Shown here: positions 7,940-15,838 of the stretch, in pieces
Numbering within the stretch: the first letter of the stretch is position 1
Layout: the number at the start of each line of letters is the position of its first letter
Assembly: GCA_963823245.1 (NCBI GenBank)
Contig: CAWGKQ010000008.1
Location: 744,001-808,000, forward strand
Source of the DNA: JAWVFM01 sp963823245
GTDB lineage: Bacteria > Actinomycetota > Thermoleophilia > Solirubrobacterales > 70-9
Direction: 5' to 3'
Length of the DNA: 64,000 nucleotides
Notes under the pieces: generated by a model
Database searches by the model: none
What the model saw: only the letters and a program-made list of their open reading frames with translations
What the model was told of the DNA's origin: nothing
Program-made: the position numbers and the translations under genes

Positions 7940-8283
7940 TCGATCTGGGCTCCCGCCTGCGAGGCGCCGGTCTTCACGGCGATGATCGTGATCTCGACGG
8001 TCGTGGCGGTGATCCCGGGCGTGCCGGTGATCACGCTGCTCGTCGGCGTTCAGGTCGTCAATGGCGTCCTCCCGCCGATCAACCTCTTCTTCATCTGGCG
8101 ACTCGCCCGTAGCCCCGAGCTCTGGGCGAGCACCGAAACCGCGGCGCGGTCGACTGGGTCACGGCAGCTACGGTCGGCCTGACCTCGACGCTCTCGCTGA
8201 TCCTCGTCGCAGTCACGTTGCTCGGCCTGAGCCGGCCGGACGTGCTTGCAAGCGGGAGGAGGCCACCCCTCCGGGCCGAATGA
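7940..8283 (+). pseudogene. C-terminal remnant of an Nramp-family metal transporter
   Basis: After the NAD(P)H dehydrogenase stop, one frame encodes EAPVFTAMIVISTVVAVIPG, then a hydrophobic run ending LPPINLFFIWRLARSPEL. These match the last-but-one transmembrane helices of Nramp proteins. The frame then shifts near 8150, and a second frame reads DWVTAATVGLTSTLSLILVA to a stop at 8281-8283, matching the final helix. The N-terminal three quarters of the gene are absent. It is therefore a truncated and frameshifted leftover, distinct from the intact mntH at 52.6-53.9 kb. It suggests a past deletion between the ars island and the CorA gene. Confidence 0.7.
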
Positions 8284-8292
8284 GGCGGGGTG

Positions 8293-9234
8293 ATGCGCGT
8301 CCTCGATCACTTCGACTCGGAGGAGATCAGTGCGCTGCGGGCCGGCGACGAGTTCTTCTGGCTCGACCTCGAGGCCCCCGCCTCCGAAACCATCGACGCG
8401 CTCGGCGTGCTCCTCGCCCTCCACCCGCTAGCGACGGAGGATTCCCACCACGCCGGTCAGCGCCCGAAGCTCGACGATTACGAGAGCCATATGTTCCTCG
8501 TCTACTACGGGGCGCGCCCCGAGCCGGGCGGGAGCGACGATGAGATGCTCATCGAGGTCCACGCGTTCATCAGCGGCGACTACATCGTCACGCTGCACGA
8601 GCGCGCGAGCCCCGAGCTCACGGATCTTCGCAGGCGCCTCCCGCGCCAGGACAATCGCAGCGAGCAGTTCGTCATCTACCGAGTGCTAGACGCGCTGACC
8701 GACAGCTTCTTTCCGGCGCTTGAAGGGATCGGGAACGAGATCGATCGGCTCGAGGCCGAGATCCTTGCGGAGCCCAGCGACGCGCAGCTGACACGAATCT
8801 TCGACCTGCGGCGACACCTCGTCGCGCTGCGGCGGGTCGTCGGCCCTCAGCGCGACCTGCTCGCGCGTAGCACCGACGAGATTCTCGAGCTGCCCGGCCT
8901 TGAGCGCGACTCGCGCGACTACTTCCGCGACGTCTACGACCACATGCTTCGGATCGCCGATCTCATCGACAGCTACCGCGACCTGCTCGCGAGCTCTCGC
9001 GATGGCTACCTCTCGATGGTGTCGAACCGCCTCAACACGATCAGCAAGCAGCTGACCATCGTGGCGACGATATTCCTGCCGCTGGCGTTCGTCACCGGTT
9101 TCTTCGGACAGAACTTCAAGTGGATGACCGATCACATCCAGTCATTCGGCGACTTCGCGGTTCTCGGGGTCGGCAGCCTGGTGGTCACTGCCGTCGCGTT
9201 GGTCATCCTGTTCAAGCGCGGCGGCTACATGTAG
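8293..9234 (+). CDS. corA: CorA-family divalent cation transporter (GQN variant)
   Basis: This protein of about 313 residues has a soluble N-terminal domain, a long helical stalk (LEAEILAEPSDAQLTRIFDLR) and two C-terminal transmembrane helices. The pore signature between the helices reads GFFGQNFKWM, so the canonical GMN motif is replaced by GQN, a variant that occurs in some actinobacterial CorA-like proteins. It would mediate Mg2+, Co2+ or Zn2+ flux. The start could be GTG 8290 or ATG 8293, adjacent codons in the same frame; ATG is chosen. It directly follows the Nramp remnant, giving a small metal-transport patch. Confidence 0.85.
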   Translation: MRVLDHFDSEEISALRAGDEFFWLDLEAPASETIDALGVLLALHPLATEDSHHAGQRPKLDDYESHMFLVYYGARPEPGGSDDEMLIEVHAFISGDYIVTLHERASPELTDLRRRLPRQDNRSEQFVIYRVLDALTDSFFPALEGIGNEIDRLEAEILAEPSDAQLTRIFDLRRHLVALRRVVGPQRDLLARSTDEILELPGLERDSRDYFRDVYDHMLRIADLIDSYRDLLASSRDGYLSMVSNRLNTISKQLTIVATIFLPLAFVTGFFGQNFKWMTDHIQSFGDFAVLGVGSLVVTAVALVILFKRGGYM

Positions 9235-9294
9235 CCGCGAACCACGCCAGGCGTCTCGCACCGTCCTGGCTCCGGTCTAGCCTCGGTCCGCGCG

Positions 9295-10026
9295 ATGGCC
9301 AATCGATCGCCCGAGGACTTGGCGCCACCGGAGTCTCTGCCCGGGCACCTGCGTCGCGAGTTCCAGCGCCTCAACCGACGAGTCGACGAAGGTGACCCGC
9401 TCTGGCCGGCCCAGGTCGCAGTGGCGCTCGCGATCGCGCTCCACCTCACCCTCGCCGACAAGCTCGTCGTGGGCCCCAAGTGGCTCATCCCCGCAGTCGA
9501 AGGGCTCCTGCTAGTGACCCTCGTCGTGATCGCCCCGCCGCGGATCTCCCGTGTGAGCTGGCGGCGCCAACGTCGCCTGCTGTGGGCGATCCTCGTCCTG
9601 GTGACTCTCACCTACCTGGTCTCGCTCGGCCTGCTCGTGCACTACCTGGTCGCCGGCGGCAAGGTCGGCGGGCATTCGCTAATCGGGTCGGGCGCCGTGC
9701 TCTGGGTGACGAACGTCCTGTTGTTCGCTGTCGTGTACTGGGACCTCGACCGGGGCGGGCCACTGCAGCGGTACGAGCAGACCAAGCCCTGGCCCGACTT
9801 CCAGTTCCCGCAGATGGAGAACCCGCAGCTCACCCCGCTGGGCGCCCGTTGGCAGCCCACCTTCCTCGACTATCTCTACACCGCGCTGACCAACGCCACC
9901 GCGTTCAGTCCCACCGACGCGATGCCGCTGTCGCAGGTGGCGAAGGTGCTCATGGGCATCCAGGGGACCGCCGCGATCGTCACGGTGGGCCTCGTCGTGG
10001 CGCGCGCCGTGAACATTCTCGGCTGA
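9295..10026 (+). CDS. uncharacterised multi-pass membrane protein with ion-channel-like C-terminus
   Basis: This 243-residue protein has an N-terminal cytosolic segment (to about residue 40) and four clear hydrophobic helices, followed by a pair that frames TNATAFSPTDAMPLS. The layout of a helix, a short TxATxFSPTD loop, and a final helix ending VVARAVNIL resembles the pore helix/inner helix of two-TM potassium channels. The selectivity filter TVGYG is absent. It may be a degenerate channel or a family with another function. It stands alone between corA and convergent small genes. No confident family name. Confidence 0.6.
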   Translation: MANRSPEDLAPPESLPGHLRREFQRLNRRVDEGDPLWPAQVAVALAIALHLTLADKLVVGPKWLIPAVEGLLLVTLVVIAPPRISRVSWRRQRRLLWAILVLVTLTYLVSLGLLVHYLVAGGKVGGHSLIGSGAVLWVTNVLLFAVVYWDLDRGGPLQRYEQTKPWPDFQFPQMENPQLTPLGARWQPTFLDYLYTALTNATAFSPTDAMPLSQVAKVLMGIQGTAAIVTVGLVVARAVNILG

Positions 10027-10070
10027 ACTCCGCGAAGGCCGGTGCGCAAGCACCGCGGTGGCTGTCCGAG

Positions 10071-10394
10071 TCATTGACGGCCTGAGCGAGCCCGCAAGCG
10101 TCTCTCCGCGTGGACCGCTCGCAACAAGCTGATCGCGGCTGCAACTCCGATCAGCAAGCCAAGGAAACCGATGGCAAGGCTTGGAGCCAGACCGAGGGGA
10201 CCAGACTCGGTGGCGGCAAACGTCCCGAGGCAGACAGCAAGGAGCAGGCGAAAGAGGAAGAGGTCAGCCGGAGATGAGCGGCCCTGCCAGAGCCCGATGG
10301 CACCGCCGAACGTCGCCGCGCTGATCACGACAGAGGCAGGATGCAACGCGGTGCCGAGGATCGCAGCGAGAGCACCCGCGAGGGCTCCGAGCAC
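10071..10394 (-). CDS. small hypothetical membrane protein
   Basis: This ORF of 107 residues contains about three to four hydrophobic segments and an Arg-rich C-terminus (AVHAERRLRARSGRQ). Hydrophobicity and codon use look gene-like, but no family is recognised. It converges with the channel-like gene. It lies about 90 bp downstream of the 64-residue gene on the same strand, so the two may be co-transcribed. Confidence 0.45.
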   Translation of the reverse strand: MLGALAGALAAILGTALHPASVVISAATFGGAIGLWQGRSSPADLFLFRLLLAVCLGTFAATESGPLGLAPSLAIGFLGLLIGVAAAISLLRAVHAERRLRARSGRQ

Positions 10395-10488
10395 CGCGCC
10401 TATCGCCGTTGTCGAAATCGCAGTCTCCTCAGATCCGGAAGCTGGCTATGTCGGCTAGTCCCCCCGAAGGTTCCTCGAGGGGCGCGTG

Positions 10489-10683
10489 CTAGTGGCCGGC
10501 CGCCGCGCCTGACCCGCTGACAAACAGCCCCGACGCGAGCACCGCGAGCGCAAACAGAGCGACCGTAATCATGCGGAGTCGCCGCGGCGTCAGCACCGAT
10601 CCGTAGCGCTGGCCAATCCAGGCGCGCGTCCCGCTCGCGGCGCTCACACTCGTCGCCGCAGTGACCATGCACTGCATGCACAT
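10489..10683 (-). CDS. small membrane protein with MCMQC N-terminus
   Basis: This 64-residue protein starts MCMQCMVTAATSVSAASGTR and has one C-terminal transmembrane helix (MITVALFALAVLASGLFVS). The CxxC at the extreme N-terminus is unusual and could bind a metal or form a disulfide. Similar short proteins are common in Thermoleophilia-type genomes as far as I recall, with no known role. It sits just downstream of tRNA-Pro. Confidence 0.55.
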   Translation of the reverse strand: MCMQCMVTAATSVSAASGTRAWIGQRYGSVLTPRRLRMITVALFALAVLASGLFVSGSGAAAGH

Positions 10684-10711
10684 CGCGCCGACAGGATACG
10701 CCCGGCCCTAG

Positions 10712-10785
10712 TCGGGGCGGCCGGATTTGAACCGGCGACCTTTCGGCCCCCAGCCGAACGCGCTACCAAGCTGCGCCACGCCCCG
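10712..10785 (-). tRNA. tRNA-Pro (anticodon GGG)
   Basis: On the minus strand the 7-bp acceptor CGGGGCG/CGCCCCG, a D-arm with AGCTTGGTAGCGC, the anticodon stem-loop TTCGG-CTGGGGG-CCGAA and the T-arm with GTTCAAATC all fold. The anticodon is GGG. CCA is not encoded. Confidence 0.95.
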
Positions 10786-10831
10786 TGGTCGATCGGCAGT
10801 TTACGTCGTTGCCGCCGCGGTCTCGCGCTCG

Positions 10832-12037
10832 CTAGAGGTCCGCGAGCACCGCGTTCACCTGCTCCACGAGCCAGTCGAGGTCCTCCGCGCTCGTCGTCAA
10901 GGGCGGTGCGAATCGGATGGTCCGCCGCTGGGTCTCCTTCGCGAGGACGCCGGCGGCCATCAGCGATTCGCACGCCTCTCTGGCGGTTCCGGCGCCCTCG
11001 TGGATGTCTATCCCGAGCCAGAGGCCCCGCTGGCGGATCGACGCGATCGCGGGGTGCGAGGCGTCGCGCACGGAGCTGGCGAAGCGGGCGCCCGCCTCTG
11101 CGGCGCCTCGGGCGAGCGATCCGTCAGCGAGCAGGTCGAGGACCTCGAGCGCCACGGCGCAGGCGAGCGGGTTGCCGCCGAACGTGCTGCCGTGCTGGCC
11201 GGGCCGGAAGAGGCCCAGCACCGCGTCCGACCCGACGACGGCCGAGATCGGGACTATCCCACCGCCCAGGGCCTTGCCCAGGAGGAGCAGGTCGGGGCCA
11301 ACGTCCTCGTCCTCGCATGCGAGGAGGCTCCCCGTGCGGCCAAGGCCAGACTGGATCTCGTCAGCGATCAGCAGGACGTTCGCCTCCGCGCAGAGGTCCC
11401 GCGCTCCCGCCAGGTAGCCGTCGGGCGGAATGATGACCCCGGCCTCGCCCTGGATCGGCTCGACGAGGAAGGCGACGGTGTCGTCGTCGAGGGCCGCTTC
11501 GAGGGCCGCGAGATCCCCGAAGGGGACGCTCTCGAAGCCCGGCGTATAGGGGCCGAAGTTGGTGCGCGCGGCCTCGTCGTCGGAGAACGAAATGATCGTC
11601 GTCGTCCGCCCGTGGAAGTTCCCCCTGCAGACGACGATCTTCGCCTCGCCGGGGAGCACTCCCTTCGCCTCGTAGCCCCACTTGCGCGCGGCCTTGATGG
11701 CGGTCTCGACGGCCTCGGCGCCGGTGTTCATCGGCAGCACGCGCTGCGTCGAACAGGCATCTGCAAGGCGATGGCAGAGCTCGCCGAGGCGGTCGTTTCG
11801 GAACGCGCGGCTCGTCAGCGTCAGGCGTTCGAGCTGCTCGAGGGCCGCCGCGACCAGCCGCGGATGCCGGTGCCCGAAGTTGAGGGCCGAGTAGGCAGAG
11901 AGCGCATCGAAGTAGCGCCGCCCCTCAACGTCCTCGACCCACGACCCCTCGCCGTGAGCGATGACGACCGGGAGCGGGTCGTAGTTGCGCACCCCGTAGG
12001 CGTCCTCGACGCGGATCAGCTCCGCGGCGTCGCTCAT
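10832..12037 (-). CDS. rocD: ornithine--oxo-acid aminotransferase
   Basis: This class-III PLP aminotransferase of about 401 residues transfers the delta-amino group of ornithine to 2-oxoglutarate. Features include NTGAEAVETAIKAARKWGYE, the conserved FHGRTTTIISFSDD, the cofactor Asp in ADEIQSGLGRTG, and the PLP lysine in LLLLGKALGGG. The start chosen is ATG at 12037, which gives the usual N-terminus. A 12-bp direct duplication lies just upstream (ATGCCGTTTCTC twice on the plus strand) and creates alternative in-frame starts. It is 80 bp downstream of the MFS gene on the same strand and followed by tRNA-Pro. Confidence 0.92.
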   Translation of the reverse strand: MSDAAELIRVEDAYGVRNYDPLPVVIAHGEGSWVEDVEGRRYFDALSAYSALNFGHRHPRLVAAALEQLERLTLTSRAFRNDRLGELCHRLADACSTQRVLPMNTGAEAVETAIKAARKWGYEAKGVLPGEAKIVVCRGNFHGRTTTIISFSDDEAARTNFGPYTPGFESVPFGDLAALEAALDDDTVAFLVEPIQGEAGVIIPPDGYLAGARDLCAEANVLLIADEIQSGLGRTGSLLACEDEDVGPDLLLLGKALGGGIVPISAVVGSDAVLGLFRPGQHGSTFGGNPLACAVALEVLDLLADGSLARGAAEAGARFASSVRDASHPAIASIRQRGLWLGIDIHEGAGTAREACESLMAAGVLAKETQRRTIRFAPPLTTSAEDLDWLVEQVNAVLADL

Positions 12038-12117
12038 GCCGTTTCTCATGCCGTTTCTCACCCGCGCTCCGTCGCTGGCGATTGCCTCCGTCGAATCACG
12101 GCCTCCGCGCCGCGATG

Positions 12118-13281
12118 CTACCCGCGTCGCGGGCCGGCGCATGTCCGGGGGCCGAGGGACAGCGGGCGCTCGCTTAGTGGGCGGCCCGGATCGATTCGAC
12201 CGCCGTCACGCACCCCGGCCGGTGGCCACCACCTCCTTCGGCGTGGCCAGGCCGCGAGCCCCGCGAGGGTGGCCGCCGCCGCGGCGCTGCCGATCGCGAC
12301 CCAGCGCAGGAGTCCCTCGATCGCACTCCCCACGGTCGTCCCGCCCTCGATAAGCACCGCGGCAGCCGCCACGGCGATGCCGGCGCTCCCGATCACGATC
12401 GCCAGGCTGACGCCCGAGGCTTGTCCGGCCCGCTCGGGCGGCACGACCGTCTGGGTGCCAACGCTAGCCATGGACCAACCGATCCCGTAGCCGAGCCCGA
12501 CGAGCCCGAGCCCGACGACGTAGGGGCCGAGGTTGCCGCCCAGAGACACCAGCAGCAGGCCGACTGACCCAGCCATCGTCGCGGTGGCGATCGTGCGTGG
12601 GATGTCGAAGCGCTCGCCGAGGCGACCCGAGAGCGGCCCGGCGATACCCAGTAGGGCCGACGCCCCAAGGAAGATTACGCCCGCGTCGAGCGGTGAGTAG
12701 TGCTTGACCTGCTGGAGATCGCGCACGCCGAGCGCGACGACCAGGATCGCCGCTGCGGTCACCGGGACGTTGATGAGCAGGACCACTCGCCAGTCGGTCA
12801 GCTCCGTCAGCCCGCCGCCGAACAGGGGGCCGAGCGCCGTCGCCACGGCGCCGATCCCGTAGGTGTTGCCGATTGCCCGCATCGTGCGCTCCGGCGGGAA
12901 GGCATCGGTCACGACGGCGATCGCGAGCGGGAATAGGATCCCGGCGCCGAGCCCCTGCACGATCCGGAATCCGATCACGACCTCGGCGCTCGGCGCGACG
13001 CCCGCCCCGAGCGAGGCGAGGCCGAAGATCGCGAGGCCGACGATCAGCATCCGCTTGCGGCCGAGGATGTCGCCGAGCCTCCCTCCGGGGATCAGGCAGG
13101 CCGCGAGGGCGAGCATGTAGCCGCTGATCACCCACTGCAGGTTCGCCGTCGTCGTGTCGAGATCCGACGCCATCTTCGGTAGCGCGAGGTTGAGCGCGAA
13201 GAAGTCGAGCTGGACGACGAAGATGCTGAGCGACGCCGCGATCAGCGTCGCGCGAAGACGCGGCGAGCCGTCGGCGCTCAC
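12118..13281 (-). CDS. major facilitator superfamily drug:H+ antiporter-like transporter
   Basis: This protein of about 387 residues has roughly 12 transmembrane helices. Motif A-like GGRLGDILGRKRM follows the second helix, and motif C-like GLGAGILFPLA and GLGYGIGWSMASVG are seen later. These match DHA-type multidrug exporters; the substrate is unknown. The GTG at 13281 is chosen because codons further upstream lie inside the tRNA-Gly gene. The C-terminus is Arg/Pro-rich. It is transcribed toward rocD. Confidence 0.85.
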   Translation of the reverse strand: MSADGSPRLRATLIAASLSIFVVQLDFFALNLALPKMASDLDTTTANLQWVISGYMLALAACLIPGGRLGDILGRKRMLIVGLAIFGLASLGAGVAPSAEVVIGFRIVQGLGAGILFPLAIAVVTDAFPPERTMRAIGNTYGIGAVATALGPLFGGGLTELTDWRVVLLINVPVTAAAILVVALGVRDLQQVKHYSPLDAGVIFLGASALLGIAGPLSGRLGERFDIPRTIATATMAGSVGLLLVSLGGNLGPYVVGLGLVGLGYGIGWSMASVGTQTVVPPERAGQASGVSLAIVIGSAGIAVAAAAVLIEGGTTVGSAIEGLLRWVAIGSAAAAATLAGLAAWPRRRRWWPPAGVRDGGRIDPGRPLSERPLSLGPRTCAGPRRG

Positions 13282-13302
13282 GGTCGCAACCCCATGACTA
13301 GG

Positions 13303-13374
13303 AGCGGGCGACGGGACTCGAACCCGTTCTTCGAGCTTGGAAGGCTCGTGTGCAACCAGTAACACTTCGCCCGC
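13303..13374 (-). tRNA. tRNA-Gly (anticodon TCC)
   Basis: The acceptor GCGGGCG/CGCCCGC, the anticodon arm CGAGC-CTTCCAA-GCTCG with anticodon TCC, and a T-arm with GGTTCGAGTCC are present on the minus strand. The length is 72 nt and CCA is not encoded. Confidence 0.95.
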
Positions 13375-13401
13375 GAGAGCGGCCGATTATAGGTTCGCGG
13401 C

Positions 13402-13829
13402 TCAGCGCCGCCGGTAGCCGAAGTCGGCTGTGTAAATGCCGCCATCCCCGCGCCCGTTCGACGGCGTGCCCCAGGCGATCCCGACGCCGATATCCCTGAA
13501 ATGGCTGTTGAGGATGTTCGCCCAGTGCGCTGGGCTGTGCATCCAGCCGCGCACGGTCGCCGCCGGCGTTCCCCAAGCGTGCCTGGGACCCCAGTAGATG
13601 TCCTCGCCGTAGGCCCAGCTCAGCAGGCCCTGGAGGAGGTAGCCCTCTTGTCCAGCAGGCACGTGACGGCGTGGGCCGCCTTCCTCGTGGCCACCGCCCT
13701 CGGGCCGGCGTGGGCGTGGGAGCAGGGGTTGGCCGATGCCGGCGCCGCGCTGAGCGACGCTGCGCCGGCGAAGATAAGGCTCGCCGCCGTGATTGCGGCG
13801 AGCAAGATCCTCCGGCGCGATGCATCCAT
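13402..13829 (-). pseudogene. CAP-domain (SCP/PR1-like) secreted protein, internally deleted and frameshifted
   Basis: The 5' part (from ATG 13829) encodes a signal peptide (RRILLAAITAASLIFAGAAS) and the start of a CAP domain (AVTCLLDK). The frame then changes. The downstream frame encodes the CAP C-terminal half: WAYGEDIYWG, WMHSPAHWANILNSHFRDIG, and a final YTADFGYRRR. Roughly 50-60 residues of the central CAP fold, including the first metal-binding region, are missing between the two pieces. The product would be non-functional unless the assembly is wrong. A second damaged CAP gene lies immediately upstream on the same strand. Confidence 0.7.
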
Positions 13830-13894
13830 GCCGCCATTAGGTCGGCAGCTCTCCGGAAGCCTTTAGCCATACCCGGGGCTCTTACGGTCAGGCC

Positions 13895-14435
13895 TCAGCC
13901 GAGCTTCCGCCAGCCAAGGTCGACCGTGTAGGTCTCGAACGCGGAGTCCTCGATGCCGATTCCGGCGGCCCCGGGGGCCGGCGCAATGCCAACGTCGGCG
14001 TACTTCACGCGCAGGAGGTTCTGTGCGTCCAGCGTGGTGTTGAGCCAGCGGCTGACCATCTCGCTCGGCGTCGACTCGTAGCCCAGGTCCTCGGCGTAGC
14101 CCCAAGCCGTGGCGTCATCGACGTAGCCGCTGTTCTTCAGGCGCTTTGGCAGTGCGAGCTCGCCGAGGCAGCGGTGCTTCAGGCAGTTCTGCCCGAGCAT
14201 CGCCTCCGTGTGGTGCTTCGCCATCCGGGTGAGGTCGCTTGTTGAGCTCCAGCGCGCCGACGCCCTCCGCCTTGCGTGCCTTGTTGATGAGGCAGAGCGT
14301 CGCGTGGCGGAGCTGGCTGGGCGTCGCCTGGCCCGGCTGCGCGTTCGCATGAGCACAGGCGGAGCCGGCCGTCGGCTCCGCCGCCGGCGCGCCAGTAGCG
14401 AAGGCGCCGAAAAGCAGGAGGGCACGCAAGCACAT
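13895..14435 (-). pseudogene. CAP-domain secreted protein, frameshifted
   Basis: From ATG 14435 one frame encodes a signal peptide (MCLRALLLFGAFATGAPAAE), then HATLCLINKARKAEGV and GALELNK. Near 14240 an apparent one-base insertion (AACAAGCGAC for AACAGCGAC) moves the reading to a second frame. That frame continues DLTRMAKHHTEAMLGQNCLK, AWGYAEDLGY, RWLNTTLDAQNLLR and ends YTVDLGWRKLG. Removing one base gives a complete CAP-superfamily protein of about 180 residues. These proteins are secreted and of unknown substrate in bacteria. The simple indel favours sequencing error, but its damaged neighbour leaves real decay possible. Confidence 0.7.
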
Positions 14436-14527
14436 GCGGCCACCCTCGCGCGCCGGCCCAGAAGTCCCGCGTACCTGGACACGGGTCAAGGGTAGCGAGG
14501 GATTACGCCCGGTGTCCGTGACAGGCC

Positions 14528-14603
14528 GGGAGGAGCCGGGAGTCGAACCCGGGTCTGCGGTTTTGGCGACCGAGGCGTTGGCCAGACCACATCTCACTCC
14601 CCC
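14528..14603 (-). other. tRNA-like element, degenerate
   Basis: On the minus strand a 7-bp acceptor GGGGGAG/CTCCTCC (one G-U pair), a perfect T-arm CCGGG-TTCGACT-CCCGG and a 4-bp anticodon-like stem CGGT-CGCCAAA-ACCG are present. Position 33 of the loop is G instead of the invariant T, and no regular D-arm forms in the 23 nt between acceptor and anticodon stem. If read as a tRNA the anticodon triplet would be CCA (Trp). It is probably a tRNA pseudogene or a tRNA damaged by sequence error. Confidence 0.45.
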
Positions 14604-15047
14604 ATCGCCTGGGATCAGTCCCAGCTGTATAACAGCCCAGCCGGCGATCTGAAGCCTTGTCCGAAGGTGGTCGAATTTGCGAACATCCGGTTCGTGTCTC
14701 GCGCGCGCCGAACGGAGAAGGAATTCGAAGACGCGAGGAGACACTCCTCGCTCCAGCGGCGACGTCTTTCGGGCAACCGCCCGAAGTCTGGGAATCCCGT
14801 ACGCAACCGTGCGCTGCTCGGACTCCCCTTCACGTTGCACCGCGCCCCGCCGCGCAGCTTCCGAGAACCTGATGGGCGGCTCTCCCCCACGTCGAGCCGC
14901 ACCTGCTTGACATGCACCTCCGCGAACAATGCTCGGGAGCCGGACGGACGGGGCAGCAGAATCGAACGGAACATTTCGGTTTTGAGCCCGTCGGCGATTC
15001 CGTACTGCCCTGCGCGACGAGCTCAGTCGGGATCCCGAGCGATGAGG
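14604..15047. other. gene-free interval between tRNA-like element and tRNA-Leu
   Basis: About 440 bp with no ORF that has recognisable features. Open frames here are short, Arg/Ser-rich and partly run through the tRNA genes. No promoter palindrome or terminator was recognised beyond a short CTGGGA/TCCCAG inverted repeat at about 14610-14625. Confidence 0.4.
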
Positions 15048-15131
15048 TGCGGGCGGAGGGACTCGAACCCCCACGCTCTCTCAAGCACCGGGACCTAAAC
15101 CCGGCCCGTCTACCAGTTTCGGCACGCCCGC
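15048..15131 (-). tRNA. tRNA-Leu (anticodon TAG)
   Basis: This is a type-II tRNA of 84 nt with acceptor GCGGGCG/CGCCCGC, anticodon arm CCGGG-TTTAGGT-CCCGG (anticodon TAG), a long variable arm (TGCTTGAGAGAGCG) and a T-arm with GGTTCGAGTCC. Confidence 0.95.
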
Positions 15132-15202
15132 GGGCGCAGCCGATGATAGGACCGCGTCCAACCTCCACGCGCGGCCGCTGAAGAAACTAGACTTGCGGCG
15201 CG

Positions 15203-15832
15203 ATGACGGTAAACGTCGCTCGCGAGGGGTACGAGCTCTGGAGGCCTAATCGGGAGAAGGCCGACGCGAAGACGACCCGGTTCATCGTGGCCTTCGTCCT
15301 TCTCGTCTCCGCCGCGCTGCTCTTGATCATCGTCTTCGGCGGCTGGGCGCGCCTCGAGAGCTCGAGCGTCGGCGTCATGACGATCGCCTGGGCGGCGCTT
15401 TACATCCTCTTCGCGTTCCTCGTGATCCGGTGGAATCGCGGGGTGCTGCCCGTGGCGGCTTCGCTCGCGATCATCATGGCCATCTTCGCCGCGATCGCGG
15501 CGCCGGCATGGTTCGCCCGCGACAAGCCGGGTCTCAGCCCGCCGGCCCTGCCCGACGACCTGCTCGGCCTCCTGTGCGTCCTCGTCATCCCCGCGCAGAT
15601 CCTTCTGGTCGTGGTGTCGATGCTGGGCTTCAACCAGGAATGGCACGTGGAGGAGGAACGGCCGATCGGCGGCGGGCCGAGCGAGTTCCACGATCAGCCC
15701 GTGCACAACCGGCCTGAGCTCGCCGGCCTCGAGCCCGAGTACGGGGACGGCCGCGAAGTACAAGACCAGCCCGACGAGGTCGTAGAGGCCGAGCAGACCG
15801 ACGAGCCCCCAGCCCCGCCCCCGTCGGCGTAG
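15203..15832 (+). CDS. hypothetical four-helix membrane protein with acidic tail
   Basis: The 209-residue protein has a short N-terminus, four transmembrane helices between about residues 25 and 145, and a hydrophilic C-terminal tail rich in Glu, Pro and Asp (EVVEAEQTDEPPAPPPSA). No enzymatic motif is visible and no family is recognised. It starts 72 bp after tRNA-Leu on the opposite strand and converges with the SRAP gene, from which it is separated by only 6 bp. Confidence 0.6.
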   Translation: MTVNVAREGYELWRPNREKADAKTTRFIVAFVLLVSAALLLIIVFGGWARLESSSVGVMTIAWAALYILFAFLVIRWNRGVLPVAASLAIIMAIFAAIAAPAWFARDKPGLSPPALPDDLLGLLCVLVIPAQILLVVVSMLGFNQEWHVEEERPIGGGPSEFHDQPVHNRPELAGLEPEYGDGREVQDQPDEVVEAEQTDEPPAPPPSA

Positions 15833-15838
15833 GCCGAC

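Noticed and set aside
12037..12065. 12-bp tandem duplication upstream of rocD considered as an operator
   Set aside because: It overlaps in-frame start codons and has no symmetry; more likely a local slippage duplication.
10727..12490. 587-residue plus-strand ORF opposite rocD
   Set aside because: Runs through tRNA-Pro and lies antisense to rocD and the MFS gene; no domain motifs.
14667..15098. 143-residue ORF in the tRNA interval
   Set aside because: Runs into the tRNA-Leu gene, no ribosome binding site, Arg/Ser-rich without features.
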